NCBI RefSeq assembly: GCF_900129425.1
Contig: NZ_LT670817.1
Span: 7,406,001-7,470,000, forward strand
DNA from: Bradyrhizobium erythrophlei
Lineage (GTDB): Bacteria > Pseudomonadota > Alphaproteobacteria > Rhizobiales > Xanthobacteraceae
DNA length: 64,000 bases
Direction of reading: 5' to 3'
Positions 20,121 through 29,335 of the stretch are shown in pieces. The notes beneath the pieces were generated by a model that worked only from the letters and a program-made list of their open reading frames with translations, was not told the DNA's origin and ran no database searches. A program made the translations under genes and the position numbers. Numbering within the stretch: the first letter of the stretch is position 1; each line of letters begins with the position of its first letter.

Positions 20121-21734
20121 TCATGCTTCCACCGCCCGCCCCTTGAGTGCGAACAGGCCGCGTGGGCGCTTCTGAATGAACAGGATGATTAGGACCAGAA
20201 TGGCGATCTTGCCGAGCACGGCGCCCGCGACCGGCTCCAGGAACTTGTTGGCGATCCCAAGCGTGAACGCGCCGACCAGCGTGCCCCAGAGATTTCCGAC
20301 GCCGCCGAACACCACCACCATGAAGGAGTCGATGATGTAGCTCTGGCCGAGGTTGGGGCTGACATTATCGATCTGCGACAACGCCACGCCGGCAATTCCG
20401 GCGATGCCCGAGCCCAGACCGAAGGTCAGCGCATCGACGCGCGAGGTCGCGATCCCCATCGATGCCGCCATCCGGCGGTTTTGCGTCACCGCGCGCATCT
20501 CGAGGCCGAGGCTGGTATAGCGCAGCATCGCCAGCAGGATGACGAATACCGCCAGCGTGAAGCAAAGAATCCACAGCCGGTTGTAGGTGATGGTGATCTG
20601 TCCGAGCTCGAACGCGCCGCTCATCCAGGAGGGATTGCCGACCTCCTGGTTGGTGGGGCCGAACATGGTGCGCACGGCCTGCTGCAAAACCAGCGACAGG
20701 CCCCATGTCGCCAGCAGCGTCTCCAGCGGGCGGCCGTAGAGAAAGCGGATAATGCTGCGCTCGATCAGGATACCGATCGCGCCGGCGACGATGAAGGCCA
20801 TCGGCACGGCGATCACCAGCGAATAGTCGAGCAATCCGGGAAAGCTGCTGCGGATGGTTTGCTGCACCACGAAGGTGACATAGGCCCCGATCATGACCAT
20901 CTCGCCATGGGCCATGTTGATGACGCCCATCACCCCGAAGGTGATGGCAAGGCCGATGGCCGCAAGCAGCAGCACCGAGCCGAGCGACAGGCCGTACCAG
21001 GCATTCTGCACCATCGACCAGAGCGCGAGGTTGCTTTGAATCGCCGAGGTCGCATTGGCCGCGGCGTGCGCGATCGCCGGCGGCTGGTCTCCGGTCAACC
21101 CGGTCAGCAAAGCGAGCGCTTCCTGATCGCCGCGCGCCTTGATGGTGGCGATGGCCTCGAGCTTCTCGGCGTCGGTGGCGTCCTCCTTGAACAGCAGGAT
21201 CGCCGCGCGCGCTTCGTTAAAGGCCAGCTTGGCGCCCTTGTTGGTCTCCTTCTGCAGCGCACTGTCGATCGCCGGCAGCATGGCTTCGTCATGGGTCTTG
21301 AAAACCGATTGCGCGGCCTGGATTCGTTTGGCGGGATCCGGCGACTGCAGCGTCAAACTGCCGAGCGCGGCCTCGACGTGGCGCCGCAGCTTGTTGTTGA
21401 GGCGCACGGCGGCGGCGCTGTCCGGAATGCTGGCGACCGGCGCGCCGGTCAAGGCGTCGATGATCGTGGCGTCGGGTTGCGTGACGTAGATTTTTTTGGT
21501 GTCGGGATCGGCCATCAACCGGCCGTCCTGGAGCGCGCTGACGATGGTATAGGCCAGCGGATTACTGCTGGTCGCGAGCACATCCACGGCATCTTCGGTA
21601 TCGGAAAACTCGTCGTTTGCGAACTTGCCCACCGCGTCTTCGAACGGCCCCGCCATCGCAGGCAGCAGGGCGGCGAAAATCAGCAATATGGCGAGCGGGA
21701 GCGCACGGAAGTTTCTAAAAAAATTGGCAAGCAC
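20121..21734 (-). CDS. urtB: Urea ABC transporter permease UrtB
   Basis: The 537-residue protein has a signal peptide (ending near AMAG), a periplasmic helical domain of about 200 residues (HEAT-like, with SVFKTHDEAMLPAIDSALQKE), then a LivH-type permease from about residue 240 with GVMGVINMAHGEMVMIGAY. The extra N-terminal domain distinguishes UrtB from ordinary amino-acid permeases. It follows urtA after a strong hairpin. Confidence 0.95.
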   Translation of the reverse strand: MLANFFRNFRALPLAILLIFAALLPAMAGPFEDAVGKFANDEFSDTEDAVDVLATSSNPLAYTIVSALQDGRLMADPDTKKIYVTQPDATIIDALTGAPVASIPDSAAAVRLNNKLRRHVEAALGSLTLQSPDPAKRIQAAQSVFKTHDEAMLPAIDSALQKETNKGAKLAFNEARAAILLFKEDATDAEKLEAIATIKARGDQEALALLTGLTGDQPPAIAHAAANATSAIQSNLALWSMVQNAWYGLSLGSVLLLAAIGLAITFGVMGVINMAHGEMVMIGAYVTFVVQQTIRSSFPGLLDYSLVIAVPMAFIVAGAIGILIERSIIRFLYGRPLETLLATWGLSLVLQQAVRTMFGPTNQEVGNPSWMSGAFELGQITITYNRLWILCFTLAVFVILLAMLRYTSLGLEMRAVTQNRRMAASMGIATSRVDALTFGLGSGIAGIAGVALSQIDNVSPNLGQSYIIDSFMVVVFGGVGNLWGTLVGAFTLGIANKFLEPVAGAVLGKIAILVLIILFIQKRPRGLFALKGRAVEA

Positions 21735-21758
21735 TGGACGACCCCGGCAGCAGCAGAA

Positions 21759-21785
21759 GGAAGGCGGCGGATATCGCCGCCTTCC
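21759..21785 (-). promoter_or_regulatory. Strong hairpin between urtA and urtB
   Basis: GGAAGGCGGCG / CGCCGCCTTCC form a perfect 11-bp stem with a 5-base loop just after urtA. There is no good T-tract on the minus strand. It is more likely an mRNA-stabilising or attenuating structure that raises the amount of binding protein over permease than a full terminator. Confidence 0.55.
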
Positions 21786-21812
21786 CTGGTTTGTTGGGAG
21801 TAGAGGATCGTA

Positions 21813-23129
21813 TCAGGAGCCCTGACCGCCGCACTTGTTGGTCTTGGTGTTGTAGTTGCCGCACTTCTTGCCGACCCAATCGCCGATCAGATCCTTGGAA
21901 TCCGGCAGCTCCTTCGACCACGCATCGCCGGCGACCAGACCGGGCGTCTTCCACACCACGTCGAACTGGCCATTGCCTTTGATTTCGCCAATGAACACCG
22001 GCTTGGTGATGTGATGGTTCGGAAGCACCTCGGCCACGCCGCCGGTGAGGTTCGGCGTCTTGGTGCCGGGCAGCGCGTCGATCACCTTGTCAGCATCGAC
22101 CGACTTGGCCTTTTCGACCGCCTTCACCCACATGTTGAAGCCGATATAGGTCGCTTCCATCGGGTCGTTGGTCGTGCGCTTCGGGTTCTTGGTGTAGGCC
22201 TGCCATTCCTTGATGAACTTCTCGTTCGCCGGGGTCTTGATCGACTCGAAGTAGTTCCAGGCGGCGAGATGGCCGAGCAGCGGCTTGGTATCGATGCCGG
22301 CGAGCTCTTCCTCACCCACCGAGAAAGCCACCACCGGAATATCGGTGGCCTTGATGCCCTGGTTGCCGAGTTCCTTGTAGAAGGGAACGTTGGCGTCGCC
22401 GTTGATGGTCGAGACCACGGCGGTCTTCTTGCCGGCCGAGCCGAACTTCTTGATGTCGGCGACGATCGTCTGCCAGTCGGAGTGACCGAACGGCGTGTAG
22501 TTGATCATGATGTCTTCGTCCTTGACGCCCTTCGACTTCAAATAGGCTTCAAGGATCTTGTTGGTGGTGCGCGGATAGACGTAGTCGGTGCCGGCGAGCA
22601 CCCAGCGCTTCACCTTTTCTTCCTTCATCAGGTAGTCGACGGCAGGGATCGCCTGCTGGTTCGGCGCCGCCCCGGTATAGAATACGTTGCGCTCGCTCTC
22701 CTCGCCTTCGTACTGCACGGGATAGAACAGGATCGAGTTCAGCTCCTTGAACACCGGCAGCACGGATTTGCGCGACACCGAGGTCCAGCAGCCGAACACC
22801 ACCGAAACCTTGTCCTTGGTAATCAACTCCCGGGCTTTTTCCGCGAACAGCGGCCAGTTCGACGCGGGGTCGACGACCACGGCCTCGAGCTTCTTGCCGA
22901 GAACGCCGCCCTTCTTGTTCTGCTCATCGATCATGAACAGAACGGTATCCTTCAGCGTGGTTTCGCTGATGGCCATGGTGCCGGAGAGCGAATGAAGGAC
23001 ACCGATTTTGATGGTGTCATCGGCTGCCTTGGCGGAAGTAAATGAGGCCAGGCCGAGAACCAGCCCGGCGGTCGCCGCCAGCCAGCGGCGGCGGCTCAGA
23101 GGCGTCGCTATATCGAGTTGAGTAAGCAT
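21813..23129 (-). CDS. urtA: Urea-binding periplasmic protein UrtA
   Basis: The 438-residue protein begins with a twin-arginine signal (SRRRWLAATAGLVLGLAS) and then has the type I periplasmic-binding fold: IKIGVLHSLSGTMAISE, VVFGCWTSVSRKSVLPVFKE, LFYPVQYEGEESE, and NDPMEATYIGFNMWVKAVEKA. These stretches are characteristic of UrtA/AmiC-like urea or amide binders. It is the first gene of the locus. Tat export is inferred from the signal. Confidence 0.95.
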   Translation of the reverse strand: MLTQLDIATPLSRRRWLAATAGLVLGLASFTSAKAADDTIKIGVLHSLSGTMAISETTLKDTVLFMIDEQNKKGGVLGKKLEAVVVDPASNWPLFAEKARELITKDKVSVVFGCWTSVSRKSVLPVFKELNSILFYPVQYEGEESERNVFYTGAAPNQQAIPAVDYLMKEEKVKRWVLAGTDYVYPRTTNKILEAYLKSKGVKDEDIMINYTPFGHSDWQTIVADIKKFGSAGKKTAVVSTINGDANVPFYKELGNQGIKATDIPVVAFSVGEEELAGIDTKPLLGHLAAWNYFESIKTPANEKFIKEWQAYTKNPKRTTNDPMEATYIGFNMWVKAVEKAKSVDADKVIDALPGTKTPNLTGGVAEVLPNHHITKPVFIGEIKGNGQFDVVWKTPGLVAGDAWSKELPDSKDLIGDWVGKKCGNYNTKTNKCGGQGS

Positions 23130-23683
23130 GAGGTGTAATCTCCCTGACGCAGGCGTTCAAACGCTGCGAAACGGCCCCACGGCCGCCTGCATTAACGGAA
23201 TCGCAAGAACCATGCCACGGGGCGGTCACGGGTTAACCGGATGGGTTCGTTGAGGAATTTCGTCTTATGGCGCGAATGGCAGGCGCTCCTGCCTAATATT
23301 TGCACTGAAAAAATGTATGCGTAATCAGCATTATGTATAAAAAATAAGCGAATCTGATCGGTTGTCTAAATTTACGGCACTCGTTCCATTGCCCTACAGC
23401 GCGCGGCTTGGGCTCTCTGGGACTAAAATGGCCGTTTCGGGGCTAATTCTTAACCGCGCCGACGCCTCATTGACAATTCACCTTGAAAGCGCCGCGTTCA
23501 TGTTCCATATCAAGCCCACGACCCAGGGAATCACCGGGTCACTGCGAGCCGCGTGTTCTGAGCCCGTCCAACGGTTTCTGGCTTGCCCCTTCAGCTAACC
23601 AAAACCGACGCCCCCAACACGCGGGTGTCTCCGACACCCCTCGCGCGCTCCTGGCGGACAATGCCGGGCGCCTGCCTTTTATA
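23130..23683. other. Intergenic region upstream of urtA and rhlE
   Basis: No gene is supported here. An AT-rich patch (about 23295-23360) is the likely promoter zone of urtA. A small palindrome, GGCAGG-cgct-CCTGCC, lies at 23278-23293. I looked for a sigma-54 GG-N10-GC site and an NtrC site expected for urea uptake and did not find a convincing one. Confidence 0.5.
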
Positions 23684-25126
23684 ATGGAAAGAACCCGCCT
23701 TTTGACCTCCTTTCAGGATTTCGGCCTCGCCGATGCCATCTCGCGTGCGCTCAAAGAAGAGAATTACCTCACGCCCACGCCCATTCAGGCTCAAACCATT
23801 CCCATCGCACTCACCGGCCGTGACGTCGTCGGCATCGCCCAGACCGGCACCGGCAAGACCGCAGCCTTCGCGCTTCCGATCCTGCATCGCATTCTGGAAA
23901 ATCGCATCAAGCCGCAGCCCAAGGCCTGCCGCGTGCTGGTGCTCAGCCCGACCCGCGAATTGTCCGGCCAGATTCTCGAAAGCTTCAATGCCTACGGCCG
24001 TCACATGCGCCTGACTTCGTCGCTGGCGATCGGCGGCGTCCCGATGGGACGTCAGGTCCGTTCGATCCTGCAGGGCGTCGAAGTCATGGTCGCCACGCCC
24101 GGCCGCCTGCTCGATCTCGTGCAGAGCAACGGCTTGAAGCTCGGACAGGTCGAGTTTCTCGTGCTCGACGAGGCCGACCGCATGCTGGACATGGGCTTCA
24201 TCAACGACATCCGGAAGATCGTCGCCAAATTGCCGGTCAAGCGGCAGACGCTGTTCTTCTCGGCGACGATGCCGAAGGATATCGCCGAACTCGCCGAACA
24301 GATGCTGCGCGACCCGGCGCGGGTGGCGGTGACGCCGGTCGCCTCGACCGTCGAGCGCATCACCCAGCGCATCATTCAGGTCGATCACTCGGCCAAGCCG
24401 ACCTTGCTGGCGCAGCTGTTGAAGCAGGAGACGGTCGATCGCGCGCTGATCTTTACCCGGACCAAGCACGGCGCCGACAAGGTGGTGAAAGGCCTCGCAA
24501 GGGCCGGCATCACCGCGGACGCCATTCACGGCAACAAGTCGCAGAACCATCGCGAGCGGGTGCTGGCGGCATTCCGCTCCGGCGAGATCCGCACCCTGGT
24601 CGCCACCGACATTGCCGCCCGCGGCATCGATGTCGACGGCATCAGCCATGTGGTAAATTTCGACCTTCCCAACATCCCCGAGACCTATGTCCATCGCATC
24701 GGCCGCACCGCGCGCGCCGGCGCCGACGGCGTTGCGATCTCGCTGGTGGCGGGCGCCGAGGAGATGACGTATCTGCGCGACATCGAAAAACTGATCCGCA
24801 TCGCATTGCCCCGGGAAGACCGCCGCACGCCGGGTCATCGCGACACCGCGCCTGCGCCCGCGCAGCATCGAGGTGCGCGATCCGGGCCGCGCGCGCACGC
24901 CGCCCGAGGCAATGAAGCCGCGCCTGGTTCGAAAGGGCCTCGCCGTCACCGCCGTCCCGGTGGTAATAATGGCGGCGTTCCGCCAACCGGCCGGCACGAG
25001 GTCAACCGGCCGGAGCAACGTCCGCCGCAGAGCAGCGGCAAGGCTGAGGGGATGCAGGGCGTCGCCTTTTTGCATCGCGAAAGCCGTCCGAACACCCGAC
25101 CCAACCGCACCCAACGGCCGCGCTAG
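23684..25126 (+). CDS. rhlE: DEAD-box RNA helicase, RhlE-type
   Basis: The 480-residue protein has the helicase core in order: FQDFGLADAIS and Q-motif PTPIQAQTIP, Walker A AQTGTGKT, PTRELSGQ, TPGRLLDL, DEAD box VLDEADRMLDMGF, SAT in LFFSATMPKD, then the second lobe with ARGIDVDG and HRIGRTARAGADG. The C-terminal 95 residues are basic and low-complexity, suited to RNA binding. A start at a TTG (LTSFQDFG) nine residues in is possible. It precedes an IF-1-like gene and a cold-shock gene, which suggests a role in RNA remodelling in the cold. Confidence 0.9.
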   Translation: MERTRLLTSFQDFGLADAISRALKEENYLTPTPIQAQTIPIALTGRDVVGIAQTGTGKTAAFALPILHRILENRIKPQPKACRVLVLSPTRELSGQILESFNAYGRHMRLTSSLAIGGVPMGRQVRSILQGVEVMVATPGRLLDLVQSNGLKLGQVEFLVLDEADRMLDMGFINDIRKIVAKLPVKRQTLFFSATMPKDIAELAEQMLRDPARVAVTPVASTVERITQRIIQVDHSAKPTLLAQLLKQETVDRALIFTRTKHGADKVVKGLARAGITADAIHGNKSQNHRERVLAAFRSGEIRTLVATDIAARGIDVDGISHVVNFDLPNIPETYVHRIGRTARAGADGVAISLVAGAEEMTYLRDIEKLIRIALPREDRRTPGHRDTAPAPAQHRGARSGPRAHAARGNEAAPGSKGPRRHRRPGGNNGGVPPTGRHEVNRPEQRPPQSSGKAEGMQGVAFLHRESRPNTRPNRTQRPR

Positions 25127-25150
25127 CCGTCGATCGATCTGGAGATAAAC

Positions 25151-25432
25151 ATGGCTAAAGAAGAGCTGATCCAGTTCGAAGGACTGGTGACCGAAATCCT
25201 TCCCGACGCACGTTACCGCGTGCAGCTCGATGCCGGGCACGAGATCGTCGCCTACACCGCCGGCAAGATGAAAAAGAACCGGATCAAGACCCTGGCGGGT
25301 GACCGGGTGACGATCGAGATGTCGCCGTATGACCTGGAAAAAGGCCGGCTCATCTTCCGCCACAAGGACGAGCGTCCCAGTGGCGGAGCCCCGCGTGGTG
25401 CCCCGCCGCGCGGCCAATTCCGCCGCAGATGA
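25151..25432 (+). CDS. infA: Translation initiation factor IF-1-like protein
   Basis: The 93-residue product matches IF-1 over its first 72 residues: [20 protein letters not shown], an OB-fold with [20 protein letters not shown], and [21 protein letters not shown] 20-residue Gly/Pro/Arg tail extends beyond the usual IF-1 length. It is 24 bases downstream of rhlE. Many Bradyrhizobium genomes carry more than one infA, and this helicase-linked copy may be a specialised or cold-induced one. Whether it is the housekeeping copy cannot be told from the window. Confidence 0.9.
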   Translation: MAKEELIQFEGLVTEILPDARYRVQLDAGHEIVAYTAGKMKKNRIKTLAGDRVTIEMSPYDLEKGRLIFRHKDERPSGGAPRGAPPRGQFRRR

Positions 25433-25713
25433 GCGCTCCGGCGACTGCTTCAGAATCGCGCGCGACAGAACGTCTCATGCGCGAATCACGGCGTTACGAT
25501 GGCGAAACTGCGCCGATCAAAATATCGTGCATGCCAGCATTGTTTTGGGGGCCGGCTTCGAATAATATAGTGTTTATCGATTTTCGGCTGGACGACATTA
25601 GCTATCCACCGGTACAGCCGGTTTAGACGCTGACGACCCTTCCAAAAATTCGATCTCACCAGCCCATCGCAAAGTGGGCTTCTATATTGTCTATCTTGAG
25701 AAGGGACTATCCC

Positions 25714-25926
25714 GTGAGCATGGGAACCGTGAAGTGGTTTAACGCAACCAAGGGCTTCGGCTTCATTCAACCGGATGACGGTGGCAATGACGTGTTCGTG
25801 CACATCAGCGCCGTCGAACGCGCCGGACTTGGAACACTGCGTGAAGGCCAGAAGATCAGCTACGAAATCGTGGCGGATCGTCGCTCTGGCAAGTCTTCGG
25901 CCGACAATCTGCGCGCCGCTGGCTAA
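25714..25926 (+). CDS. cspA: Cold-shock protein, CspA family
   Basis: The 70-residue single cold-shock domain contains both RNA-binding motifs: RNP1 KGFGFIQP and RNP2 DVFVHISA. The GTG at 25714 is favoured because GAAGGGA is 7 bases upstream; the ATG two codons later (25720) is the alternative. It acts as an RNA chaperone. A long untranslated stretch of up to 280 bases precedes it, as is common for cold-shock genes, and a strong terminator follows. Confidence 0.92.
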   Translation: MSMGTVKWFNATKGFGFIQPDDGGNDVFVHISAVERAGLGTLREGQKISYEIVADRRSGKSSADNLRAAG

Positions 25927-25982
25927 GCGAATTTCATTCAGTCCCGAAAGCGGGGCTGACGGAATTCGATCTGCACCAAATA

Positions 25983-26013
25983 AAAAAGGCCGTGCTCGCA
26001 GCGCGGCCTTTTT
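25983..26013 (+). terminator. Rho-independent terminator of cspA
   Basis: AAAAAGGCCG at 25983-25992 and CGGCCTTTTT at 26004-26013 form a perfect 10-bp stem with flanking A and T tracts. It serves cspA and possibly the opposing tadE-like operon. Confidence 0.85.
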
Positions 26014-26051
26014 CTGTTTGCGTCTTCTGTTCGCGACAGGCGCGATCCGGT

Positions 26052-26648
26052 TTAAAGCGTCGTGCAGGCCGTAGCGGGGCTGTAAAACACGCAGGTCGAC
26101 TGACGCGGCCGCGAGTAGGAGACATCGCTCAGATTGACTCCGGCTTTCCCCATCACATAGCCGATCGTCGGCGTATAGAGGTAGCTGACCTCGCTGAAGA
26201 TCAAATACGAGCCGCCGACCGCGATCGCCGTCGGTATCGAAACGGAGGACCTGACCGCCCGCGCCGTCCCTCCTTGACAGGAGTAGCTCCATTGTACTCG
26301 CGCCTGGAGCGTGGCGGGATCGACATACAGTTCCGAGATCGTGGCTTTGGTTGGCGTTGCGGAATACGGCGTCAGAATCGCCGCGCTGGCGGCGCAAAAA
26401 TTGGCTAAATCGGGATTGGCGGCGACCGTGGTCGACTGCGCGGTCAGATCGGACAGGGTTTGCGCCACCAGCGTGACCTTGCGGTCTACGGCCACGGCGG
26501 AAGAAAACTCCACCGTACCGAAGAACATCACCAGCATGATCGGAACGACGATGGCAAACTCTGTCGCCGCGATGCCGCGGCGATCTTTCAACAGGCTGAT
26601 CGCGGAGTACCGCGCGCGAAGCCACATCCTCTTCGATATCGATTTCAT
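26052..26648 (-). CDS. TadE/TadF-like pseudopilin
   Basis: The 198-residue protein has the prepilin-like N-terminus DRRGIAATEFAIVVPIMLVMFF: a basic stretch, a Gly cleavage site, a Glu five residues later, and a hydrophobic helix. The long C-terminal part with paired cysteines is periplasmic. TadE-family minor pseudopilins are processed by CpaA/TadV and are needed for Flp pilus assembly or secretion. It starts 9 bases after the previous gene in the same operon. Confidence 0.82.
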   Translation of the reverse strand: MKSISKRMWLRARYSAISLLKDRRGIAATEFAIVVPIMLVMFFGTVEFSSAVAVDRKVTLVAQTLSDLTAQSTTVAANPDLANFCAASAAILTPYSATPTKATISELYVDPATLQARVQWSYSCQGGTARAVRSSVSIPTAIAVGGSYLIFSEVSYLYTPTIGYVMGKAGVNLSDVSYSRPRQSTCVFYSPATACTTL

Positions 26649-26657
26649 CGCTCTGCC

Positions 26658-27206
26658 CTAGTTAGGGTAAGGCTCGTTGCGAAACGCCGCGGTGGCGGTC
26701 AACAACCGTTTGCTGCCTGCCAAATTCGAAATGTTGTAGCCGAGCCCGGTGACGAACAGCGGCCATTGATAGAACAGGCGCACCACGACGATGTCGCCCG
26801 GACCGCCGGGATTGTACTGCATGTTGTTGATGAAGTTGTTGCTGGCGTCGATCTGGCTGTTGATGGTCACGTTGGTGAATGCCGGATACCTCTCGACGTC
26901 GACATAGACGTTGGCGCAGCTGAACAGCGCGGAAATCTGGCTGCAGACGTAGGATTGAAACTGCGCCTGCGTGTAGGAGGCGGTCTGCGCCTGTCCGGTC
27001 TGGATCATGCGCGCGGAATCCTGGGTGATGGTCTCCAGCACCTGGCTGGCGAAGAACATTAACCCGGTCTCGATGATCGCGAACAGCAGCGCAAAGAACA
27101 CCGGTGCGACCAGGGCGAATTCAACGGCGGCCGAGCCCCGGCGATTGCGGCGAAACCGGTAAAAAATGGTTCTGACGGAGGCTGTCGAAACAGCGGGCGG
27201 CGGCAT
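26658..27206 (-). CDS. TadE-like pseudopilin
   Basis: About 182 residues. The motif RRNRRGSAAVEFALVAPVFFALLFAI holds the prepilin peptidase site (G|SAAVE) and hydrophobic stalk, as in TadE. The rest is a periplasmic domain with two cysteines about 10 residues apart (VCSQISALFSC). The start at 27206 has a GGGGAT ribosome site. It is the first of two pseudopilin genes that run opposite to the main flp-cpa operon. Confidence 0.82.
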   Translation of the reverse strand: MPPPAVSTASVRTIFYRFRRNRRGSAAVEFALVAPVFFALLFAIIETGLMFFASQVLETITQDSARMIQTGQAQTASYTQAQFQSYVCSQISALFSCANVYVDVERYPAFTNVTINSQIDASNNFINNMQYNPGGPGDIVVVRLFYQWPLFVTGLGYNISNLAGSKRLLTATAAFRNEPYPN

Positions 27207-27335
27207 CGTGGAATCCCCAGGCGGCAGCAATAATCTTGCCTGCGAGATTTACCCGAAACTGATTGTTGAAGTGTTTCGCCGCATCGAAGCAGGCCGGGCC
27301 GCACCGTTAACCGCGTATTGACCGTCTTAACCGGT

Positions 27336-27845
27336 TTAGTTCGTCGGCTTGGCTGCCGCGCTGGCGCTGCCGCTGGCCTGGCCGCTGAGCGAGCCGGCCT
27401 GGTCGATGGTCGATTTGAAGTAGCTCTCGCCGTCGCCAAGGGTCACGCGCCGCTGACAGATCGGCATGCAGCTATAGGACTCGCGGTCGACGCCGCGATA
27501 GATCGTGACGAGCTGATCGGTGGGGCCTTCGACCTGAATGATGCGGTCCACCAGCACCTCGCCGCTGCGGTCCATGGCAATGAAATTGGTGGCGCCGTAG
27601 CCCTTGCCGGTAACGACGACGATGCCGCCGGTCTGCAGCGTGACGTCGGCGATCAGCGGGTTTCCGACCACGATGGTGGCAACACGGGTGGGCAGTCTGA
27701 CCAACTTGGCCTGATCGACATTGACCGCGATGGCCTCAGCCGTAGGCTCGGCAAAAGCAACTGCCGGCCAAACAAGCATTCCGACCGCCAGCGACCGGAC
27801 GACCAAAGACGCGCGCATGCGCGTACGCAGGGACCACAACGACAT
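27336..27845 (-). CDS. Secretin N-domain protein (Pil_N type), CpaC-related
   Basis: The 169-residue protein has a signal peptide (ending AVAFA) followed by the short domain found at the N-terminus of CpaC/RcpA secretins: VNVDQAKLVRLPTRVATIVVGNP, ADVTLQTGGIVVVTGKGYGATNFIAMD. It lacks the secretin barrel, so it cannot form the pore. It may dock on the CpaC ring or on the pilus basal body. A cysteine pair (CMPICQ) lies near the C-terminus. A full-length CpaC is encoded at 31.0-32.5 kb. Confidence 0.8.
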   Translation of the reverse strand: MSLWSLRTRMRASLVVRSLAVGMLVWPAVAFAEPTAEAIAVNVDQAKLVRLPTRVATIVVGNPLIADVTLQTGGIVVVTGKGYGATNFIAMDRSGEVLVDRIIQVEGPTDQLVTIYRGVDRESYSCMPICQRRVTLGDGESYFKSTIDQAGSLSGQASGSASAAAKPTN

Positions 27846-27950
27846 ACTATACCTCGGGGCGTTGACAAGCCGGCTAAAGCGATACGCAGCAGAACCGGCG
27901 CCCGACCGGGCAAATCTGACGCCAATTCATGAATGAACTGCAAACGGGGC

Positions 27951-28796
27951 TTAAGAAACCGGCCCTGAAGTCCATTGCCGAAACGGGTAGGCCAATTGTC
28001 CGACAATCTCGGACGGCATCTGCTCGTCCTTGCCGTAATTCTCGGGCAGCCTGTTTTCCGGCATCCGGAAAGTCCCGAACAGGATATCCCAGATCGGGAA
28101 CGTGCCGGCAAAATTGGTATCGCCGCCCTCTTCGAGCGCCGTGTGATGCCAGCGGTGAAACACCGGCGTCGCCAGCACGTATTTGAACGGGCCCAGCGTC
28201 CAGTTGAGATTGGCGTGGACGAACGCCGAATGGAATGTGGTGAAGGGCCCGACCCAGAGCATGATGTTGGGCGAGATCCCCGCCATCAGCAGGATGACGT
28301 CGATCAAGATGGTTCCGAGGAACAGGTTAACGGGATGAAAACGCGCCGCCGAAATCCAGTCCAGTTCTTCGGACGAATGATGGATCGCGTGATACTTCCA
28401 GAAGCCGCCGCCGTGAAACAGGCGGTGCAGCCAGTACGCCATGAAGTCAGACGCCGCCAGGAACAACAGGCCCTGGAGCCAGAGCGGCAGATGGGACAGC
28501 GGACCGTGGCCGTTGTCGTAGAAGGCGATCAGCTCGTCGGCGTCGTAAATCTTGAAGACAACGCCGGCGCCGAGCACGAGCAGCCCGATCCGCAGCACCC
28601 GCGCGAACAACGGCACGAAGAACCAGTAACAGATGTCGGTGACGAGTTCGCGCTTGCGCCACCAGGGCGTTCCGGGGTTGCAGGCCCAGAATTGGGTCAG
28701 CACCGAGAATAGGAGGGCCAGTCCGATCGTGATCGGTACGACCTTGGCGATCGTCTGGCCCAGCATCTCGACGACTTCCAGGGGCAGGTTGGACAT
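27951..28796 (-). CDS. Fatty acid hydroxylase / sterol desaturase superfamily membrane protein
   Basis: The 281-residue integral membrane protein has the three histidine clusters of the superfamily: HRLFH, HAIHH and HRWHH, which bind a diiron centre. Several hydrophobic helices surround them. The family hydroxylates or desaturates lipids, hopanoids, carotenoids or sterol-like molecules; the substrate here is unknown. It sits between the pseudopilin/Pil_N genes and flp, divergent from flp, with no evident functional tie to pili. Confidence 0.88.
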   Translation of the reverse strand: MSNLPLEVVEMLGQTIAKVVPITIGLALLFSVLTQFWACNPGTPWWRKRELVTDICYWFFVPLFARVLRIGLLVLGAGVVFKIYDADELIAFYDNGHGPLSHLPLWLQGLLFLAASDFMAYWLHRLFHGGGFWKYHAIHHSSEELDWISAARFHPVNLFLGTILIDVILLMAGISPNIMLWVGPFTTFHSAFVHANLNWTLGPFKYVLATPVFHRWHHTALEEGGDTNFAGTFPIWDILFGTFRMPENRLPENYGKDEQMPSEIVGQLAYPFRQWTSGPVS

Positions 28797-29090
28797 ACTG
28801 GCCTCATCTGATCGGGGATCTCAGGGTTACCCCGCCCATGTTTAAAGAGCCATGAATCCGGGCCAATGACGCCTCGCGCGTCACCCTGACAAAGACGATC
28901 GCCTTTTGCCGACTGGCTTAATTTTAAATTTACTCTGCTCAACAACAGCCGGTTCCAGTCGTGTTTACGCGATCGAATTAACCGCGCCGCAATTTCCCGA
29001 TCCTAGGGTAACGCCATGGTCACGGTGCTGAGAACGCCGTTGAGACCAAACGTTAGTTCGACCAGCCACGTGTACACATGGAGTTTACCT

Positions 29091-29255
29091 ATGAAGAACC
29101 TGATTGCGCGTTTCGTGAAGGATGAATCCGGCGCCACCGCCATCGAATACGGTCTGATTGCGGCCGGCATTTCGCTCGCGATCATCGCCGTGGTCAACGG
29201 CCTCGGCAGCAACCTGAACAACAAGTTCACGTCGATCAATTCCTCGCTGAAATAA
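29091..29255 (+). CDS. Flp-type pilin
   Basis: The 54-residue prepilin has the Flp signature: KDESG|ATAIEYGLIAAGI, where CpaA cleaves after Gly and leaves Glu5 and Tyr6, followed by a single hydrophobic helix and a short polar tail ending NSSLK. The ribosome site GGAG is 8 bases upstream. It is the major pilin of the tad/cpa apparatus encoded downstream, which mediates surface attachment. A terminator follows immediately, consistent with high separate expression. Confidence 0.93.
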   Translation: MKNLIARFVKDESGATAIEYGLIAAGISLAIIAVVNGLGSNLNNKFTSINSSLK

Positions 29256-29277
29256 GCGACGGTTACGAGCCAGCATC

Positions 29278-29304
29278 AAAGGCCTCGGCGATTCCGGGGC
29301 CTTT
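29278..29304 (+). terminator. Terminator after flp
   Basis: AAAGGCC-tCGG and CCGgGGCCTTT pair around cgatt, followed by TTTGTTGTTT-like sequence. It would isolate abundant pilin mRNA from the downstream cpa genes. Confidence 0.8.
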
Positions 29305-29335
29305 GTTGTTTCCCTCCGATAGCGATAGCGTAAAT

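Noticed and set aside
23130..23400. Sigma-54/NtrC promoter for urtA
   Set aside because: No GG-N10-GC element with acceptable flanks was found in the upstream region on the relevant strand.
23591..25417. A 608-codon minus-strand frame opposite rhlE and infA
   Set aside because: Antisense shadow; the plus strand carries all helicase motifs.
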